DNA of 5,727 nucleotides, taken from Desulfobacterales bacterium. GTDB taxonomy: Bacteria; Desulfobacterota; Desulfobulbia; Desulfobulbales; BM004. The notes under the pieces are model-generated. The model saw only the letters and a list, made by a program, of their open reading frames with translations. It made no database searches and was not told the DNA's origin. Positions 5,637-5,727 of this stretch are shown in pieces. A program made the position numbers and the translations under genes. The stretch is taken from contig JAAXQI010000258.1 in NCBI GenBank assembly GCA_012974315.1, positions 1 through 5,727 of the forward strand, read 5' to 3'. The first letter of the stretch is position 1, and every line of letters starts with the position of its first letter.

Positions 5637-5727
5637 ACCAACATTGATTTTATTATTTCCTCCGTCATGCAGCGGGCGACACCGTATCATATTTCCCATG
5701 AAAACTATAGCCCGCATTATTCCTGAC

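Noticed and set aside
5604..5717. Extension of hisI to the ATG at 5717
   Set aside because: The 38 extra residues lack a recognisable motif, their character differs from the Cys/His-rich segment after 5603, and the stretch contains promoter-like AT-rich sequence. It is open in frame, so it cannot be fully excluded.
1..5727. CRISPR array, insertion sequence, tRNA, phage or defence genes
   Set aside because: No regularly spaced repeats, transposase frames, terminal inverted repeats, tRNA-like folds or defence-family motifs were seen. The Tn5 end at 1-19 is a sequencing adapter, not a natural element.

Overview
The window reads as an end piece of a contig from a Gram-negative, anaerobe-like member of the Desulfobacterota (former Deltaproteobacteria), possibly Desulfobulbales. 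This placement is an inference. It rests on protein flavour (a delta-type sigma-32, a long-form HisG, a stand-alone HisI without HisE, and a small 'two-CW' type cysteine protein) and on a moderately AT-rich base composition. No 16S rRNA gene or other decisive marker is present. The first 19 bases are the Tn5/Nextera mosaic end, so the left edge is a library artefact and real genome sequence starts near base 20.

Layout. Bases 20-788 (minus strand) hold the 5' three quarters of rpoH, the heat-shock sigma factor, cut at the contig end before region 4. Bases about 825-1136 are a divergent intergenic region with a good candidate promoter for rpoH, a weaker one for lepA, and several short inverted and direct repeats. 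Bases 1137-2933 (plus strand) hold a complete lepA (elongation factor 4). Bases 2934-3192 hold no convincing gene, but contain a clear intrinsic terminator that serves the minus strand. Bases 3193-3438 (minus) encode an 81-residue cysteine-rich protein with its own near-consensus promoter, strong Shine-Dalgarno site and terminator, so it looks like a single-gene transcription unit. Bases 3539-4138 (minus) are engB (ysxC/yihA), 4192-5064 (minus) are hisG, and 5061 to about 5603 (minus) are hisI. The sequence above 5604 is the leader of the hisI unit or the end of something cut off by the window.

How the genes work together. hisI and hisG share an ATGA overlap and catalyse two early steps of histidine biosynthesis: HisG condenses ATP with PRPP, and HisI opens the ring of phosphoribosyl-AMP after a HisE activity encoded elsewhere. 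engB, a ribosome-assembly GTPase, follows 53 bases later on the same strand and is probably co-transcribed. lepA and engB are both translation-related GTPases but lie on opposite strands in separate units.

Most of the window is ordinary housekeeping sequence, and I do not see a new multi-gene system. The points most worth a second look are a Cys/His-rich N-terminal extension on HisI, the autonomous two-CW protein gene, and a glycine-to-glutamate change in the phosphate-binding loop of HisG.
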